Shown here piece by piece: positions 61,325 through 64,000 of a stretch of DNA of 64,000 nucleotides. The notes under the pieces were generated by a model. It saw only the letters and a list, made by a program, of their open reading frames with translations, did no database searches and had not been told where the DNA came from. The translations under genes and the position numbers were made by a program. The stretch comes from Polyangiaceae bacterium (GTDB lineage: Bacteria > Myxococcota_A > Polyangia > Polyangiales > Polyangiaceae), in NCBI GenBank assembly GCA_025353725.1, contig JANXOF010000053.1, positions 186,001 through 250,000 on the forward strand, in the 5' to 3' direction. The stretch's first letter is position 1. Each line of letters opens with the position of its first letter.

Positions 61325-63433
61325 TCACTTCGCCTGCAAAATGATTGCAGCCGCACCGCGGACGTCCAGGGCCCTATCCGCAACGTATTCATGGAGTAAC
61401 GAGTCAGGCAAGCACGGTCGAAATTTCGAAAGGCGGGCGCGGCCGGCGGAGTTTTCGGCGAACCGTAAAGCATCCTCGCGCGTCGGCCCGCCGCGCACGG
61501 CAAGCTCGCGCGCGAAGGCCCGGAGCCGCACCACGCTCTCGCCCGCGCCGTCCTTGCACGTAATCGACTTGTCGTTGACGACGCACTTTCCGCCCAGTTC
61601 CACTTCGATCATCTTCGAGAGCAAAATATTCGCGCGGCCTCCGGCGAAGGTCCACCACCGGATCGTGTCATGATCCGCCACCATCGGTGAGGGTTCGTCG
61701 CGGAGGAAGGCATACTCCACGCGACTCCCCCGCATGATTTCTCGCGCGCGCGCCGACCAAGCGGGGCTCACTTCATCGGAGATCAAAACGCGCCGCATGG
61801 CCTGACATAGCTCGTAGCTTAGGAAAGCGGGCGACCCTGACCAGCGCGCAGATGGCGCGTAGTCCGCCGGCCTCACAGAACAAGTTCCTTTGCTCCAATC
61901 CGTGTGGATGACCTCCCAAGAGCGCCCCGCCAGCGAAAACGCGCTGCGGTTCGTGCCTGCGTCAAGCGACCCGAGGAACTCGGCATCCACCGTGCCGACG
62001 TCCTGCTTATCCCAGAGCACCGAGATGAAGCGCGGCGTTGAGAAGACAGCATAGAGCTCCGCGAAATTTCGCCGACCGTAGAGTTTTTCACCTGTCGGTC
62101 CGAGCGACAGCTTGCCTTCCTGGTCGAGCAGAATCTCTTTCTCAATCATGTGAGCCACGACCGCGTCGCGTTCGGCCGACGTGATGTCCGCGAACGGCGT
62201 CGCCCCTTCGATCCAGGCCGGCCAATCGGTTTTACCAACTCCGCCACGTTGAATCGAAAGGGCCAAGATCTGATGCGCCATGATGTGGAACGCTCGACGC
62301 GACGGACGCACCGACTCGACAAAGCCGTCTTGGTGCAGCTGCAAGATTGCCGCGGCTTGTAAAACCGCGTCGTCCTTCACGGCGAGAAATGTACAGTTCG
62401 ACGTCGTGCCTGCCCGACGGCCGGTGCGACCCATCCGCTGTAGAAAGCTTGCAACACTGCTCGGACTGTTAATCTGCAGCACGTAATCGAGGTCGCCGAT
62501 GTCGATCCCGAGCTCGAGCGCGCTCGTCGACACGATCACGCAATCGCTTTCGTCCCGAAAAGCGCGCTCCGAGTCGCGGCGCTCACTTGCGGCAAGGGAT
62601 CCATGTATCAAGAACGTATTGACCCCGTCGCGGCGGAGCAAGTGGCCGAGGTCTTCAACCCCCTTCCGCGAGTCGACGAACACGAGGCGTTTGCTGCCAG
62701 GATAAAGCTGACGAACGACTTGCGCCGAGTTTTCGAGCGTGGCGACGTAATCCAACTTCACGCCCGGCGAGGTCAGTGGCTTGGGCGGAGAAACGATAGC
62801 CGCATCACGCTTTGAGCGGCCTTGAATCCAGCGGAGTATTTCCTCAGGATTGCCGACCGTCGCCGAGAGGCCAATCCGTTGAACGTCGTTTCCGCAGAAC
62901 CGCGTCAGTCGCTCAAGTACCGACGCGAGGTGCGCGCCCCGGTCGTCCGCCGCAAACGCGTGAACTTCATCGATGACTACGGCTCGGAGCCCCGCGAAGA
63001 TCCGCGCCTCCGGCACACGCGCGCTCATTAGCATCGCTTCGAGCGACTCGGGAGTGGTCAACAGGATGTCGGCGGGCTCCCTAAGGAACGCCTTTCGCGC
63101 AGACGGGCCCGTATCTCCATGCCACTTGAATACACGCCGACCGACGGTCCCCGCGTAGCGAGCAACCCGGTCTTCTTGGTTATTCAGTAGTGCGCGAATC
63201 GGAGACAGGTAGAGGAGACTCACGGGTTTCCACTCGCCCGCCTCCATCGCCGAGAGCAGCGGGAAGAAGGCGGCCTCGGTTTTGCCACCCGCGGTCGGGG
63301 CAAGCACGACGCAGTTCTTCCCGTCGAGTACCGTTTCGATCGTCATCAGCTGCACGGGGCGCAGCTCGCGAAAACCGAGTGTGTTGACGACCTGGTACTG
63401 AAAAGCCGGAGTCAGGCGCTCGAAGGCGCTCAC
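61325..63433 (-). CDS. brxHI: Lhr-like DEAD/DEAH-box helicase, BrxHI type
   Basis: A 702-residue superfamily 2 helicase. Motif Q and I are at the N-terminus (F-R-E-L-R-P-V-Q and A-P-T-A-G-G-K-T, near residues 21-52). Motif II is V-V-I-D-E-V-H-A-F (near 153), motif III L-S-A-T-V-G-N, motif V A-L-E-L-G-I-D-I-G-D and motif VI Q-R-M-G-R-T-G-R-R-A. D-E-V-H with G-D-L-D-Y-V-L-Q after motif V is typical of Lhr-like enzymes. The C-terminal 300 residues match no common helicase extension that I know. The length and its place directly after a BrxD-like gene fit BrxHI of BREX type 2/6 loci. The GTG at 63433 overlaps the upstream stop (GTGA). Confidence 0.85.
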   Translation of the reverse strand: MSAFERLTPAFQYQVVNTLGFRELRPVQLMTIETVLDGKNCVVLAPTAGGKTEAAFFPLLSAMEAGEWKPVSLLYLSPIRALLNNQEDRVARYAGTVGRRVFKWHGDTGPSARKAFLREPADILLTTPESLEAMLMSARVPEARIFAGLRAVVIDEVHAFAADDRGAHLASVLERLTRFCGNDVQRIGLSATVGNPEEILRWIQGRSKRDAAIVSPPKPLTSPGVKLDYVATLENSAQVVRQLYPGSKRLVFVDSRKGVEDLGHLLRRDGVNTFLIHGSLAASERRDSERAFRDESDCVIVSTSALELGIDIGDLDYVLQINSPSSVASFLQRMGRTGRRAGTTSNCTFLAVKDDAVLQAAAILQLHQDGFVESVRPSRRAFHIMAHQILALSIQRGGVGKTDWPAWIEGATPFADITSAERDAVVAHMIEKEILLDQEGKLSLGPTGEKLYGRRNFAELYAVFSTPRFISVLWDKQDVGTVDAEFLGSLDAGTNRSAFSLAGRSWEVIHTDWSKGTCSVRPADYAPSARWSGSPAFLSYELCQAMRRVLISDEVSPAWSARAREIMRGSRVEYAFLRDEPSPMVADHDTIRWWTFAGGRANILLSKMIEVELGGKCVVNDKSITCKDGAGESVVRLRAFARELAVRGGPTREDALRFAENSAGRARLSKFRPCLPDSLLHEYVADRALDVRGAAAIILQAK

Positions 63434-64000
63434 TTCGGACCGTCACGCCCATCGGGCTTCGAGACGTCTAGCTCGAGGTCGTCCACGCTTGTCGCGATGC
63501 CTGCCGCAGCGCGCTCCTCCGCCGTCATTTCGCGACCCTCGAGCACGAGTCTAAAATGCACGCTCGGGTCGTATGCTTCGTGTTCGTCGACCTTGTCGAG
63601 GAGCTCTCCCACGAGTTTTCTTAGAAACAGGCGCGGCGCGATACCGACCGAACTGCCAAGCTTCCCCGTGATCCCGTTGGCGAGATCACGAATCACGCCG
63701 TCGCTCACTTTGGCTTCGATGCGCGCTGGATGGTCCGACGGATAGAGCGCCCGAACGCGCCGCCCCACCTCTACCAAGCGTTCTATATTGAACGGAGGGA
63801 GCCGGATTTGCACCGCGCGCGCGCTGTCGAAGTCCGAGTTGCCGGAGAAGTCGACGTGCAGGCGTTGCTCGAGCGGCGCGAGGCGCTTAATCCCTTGCGG
63901 CCCTTCGAAGAATTGTGTGGTCCCAGTGATAAGCAAGTAGAGGCCGGGGAACTGTCCTGCGTCGATGTCGTCCATCAGCTGCCGAAGCGCGTTCAGGCTA
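63430..64000 (-). CDS. brxD: BrxD-like P-loop ATPase, C-terminal part (runs off the window)
   Basis: The frame is open to the right edge (S-L-N-A-L-R-Q-L before the first Met), so only about the last 190 residues are seen; the ATP-binding P-loop should lie beyond base 64000. Visible motifs are L-M-D-D-I-D-A-G-Q-F-P-G-L-Y-L-L-I-T-G-T, L-A-P-L-E-Q-R-L-H-V-D-F, R-A-V-Q-I-R-L-P-P-F, V-G-R-R-V-R-A-L-Y and a C-terminal acidic tail, which I recognise from the BREX ATPase BrxD (DUF2791, BrxC/BrxD family). It is coupled to the helicase gene downstream. Related DUF2791 ATPases also occur in other defence loci, so the parent system needs the missing neighbours. Confidence 0.8.
   Translation of the reverse strand, partial: SLNALRQLMDDIDAGQFPGLYLLITGTTQFFEGPQGIKRLAPLEQRLHVDFSGNSDFDSARAVQIRLPPFNIERLVEVGRRVRALYPSDHPARIEAKVSDGVIRDLANGITGKLGSSVGIAPRLFLRKLVGELLDKVDEHEAYDPSVHFRLVLEGREMTAEERAAAGIATSVDDLELDVSKPDGRDGPK

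Noticed and set aside
1-64000. tRNA, rRNA, CRISPR arrays, riboswitches, replication origin
   Set aside because: No cloverleaf-like sequence, no regularly spaced repeat array, and no cobalamin, SAM or other riboswitch core was seen by eye. A covariance-model scan would be needed to be sure.

Overview
The window reads as chromosomal DNA of a high-GC Gram-negative bacterium, most likely a member of the Myxococcota (Polyangia-like). This is inferred from the many Cys-rich secreted lipoproteins, one carrying repeated D-x-D-x-DG segments, a FHA-GAF-sigma54 activator, a CarD-like protein, an Mla-type MCE pair, and a TonB-dependent receptor carrying its own TonB C-terminal domain. No rRNA, tRNA or CRISPR array was seen.

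Layout. 0.1-21.9 kb is mostly housekeeping DNA: gpsA, a sigma54 enhancer-binding protein, mutS2, a cobalamin-binding radical SAM protein, a HACL2/ILVBL-like thiamine-diphosphate enzyme, a zinc alcohol dehydrogenase, mlaF-mlaD, a SnoaL-like protein and the yajC-secD-secF operon, with several lipoproteins between them. 21.9-38.9 kb is an accessory and decaying region. It holds remnants of two different IS3-type elements, an IS91-type and an IS5-type transposase, two native genes ruined by frameshifts or stops, gene-poor stretches, an AT-richer DUF1554-like gene, an orphan histidine kinase, a formylglycine-generating-enzyme-like protein, and four unrelated alpha/beta-hydrolase exported proteins. 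39-60.9 kb returns to ordered operons: two coupled small lipoproteins, a PIN-PhoH protein, a DUF1704 (MATCAP-like) peptidase, a TonB-dependent receptor with its lipoprotein, two coupled GT-C membrane proteins, an IHF/HU protein, a CBS protein, tyrS with a coupled lipoprotein, carD-like with a coupled lipoprotein, a PduO-type adenosyltransferase, an ECF sigma factor and a tight pdxJ-acpS-nnr operon.

The right edge (61.3-64.0 kb) is the most interesting part. An Lhr-like DEAD/DEAH helicase of BrxHI type is translationally coupled to the C-terminal part of a BrxD-like ATPase that runs off the window. In BREX type 2 and type 6 phage-defence operons brxD-brxHI are the last two genes, so the window probably ends in the tail of a BREX or related defence locus whose core genes lie beyond base 64000.

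Many genes are coupled by GTGA or ATGA overlaps (mlaF-mlaD, pdxJ-acpS-nnr, the GT-C pair, tyrS-lipoprotein, carD-lipoprotein, brxD-brxHI), showing operon structure. All functional calls come from reading motifs by eye; no database search was run.
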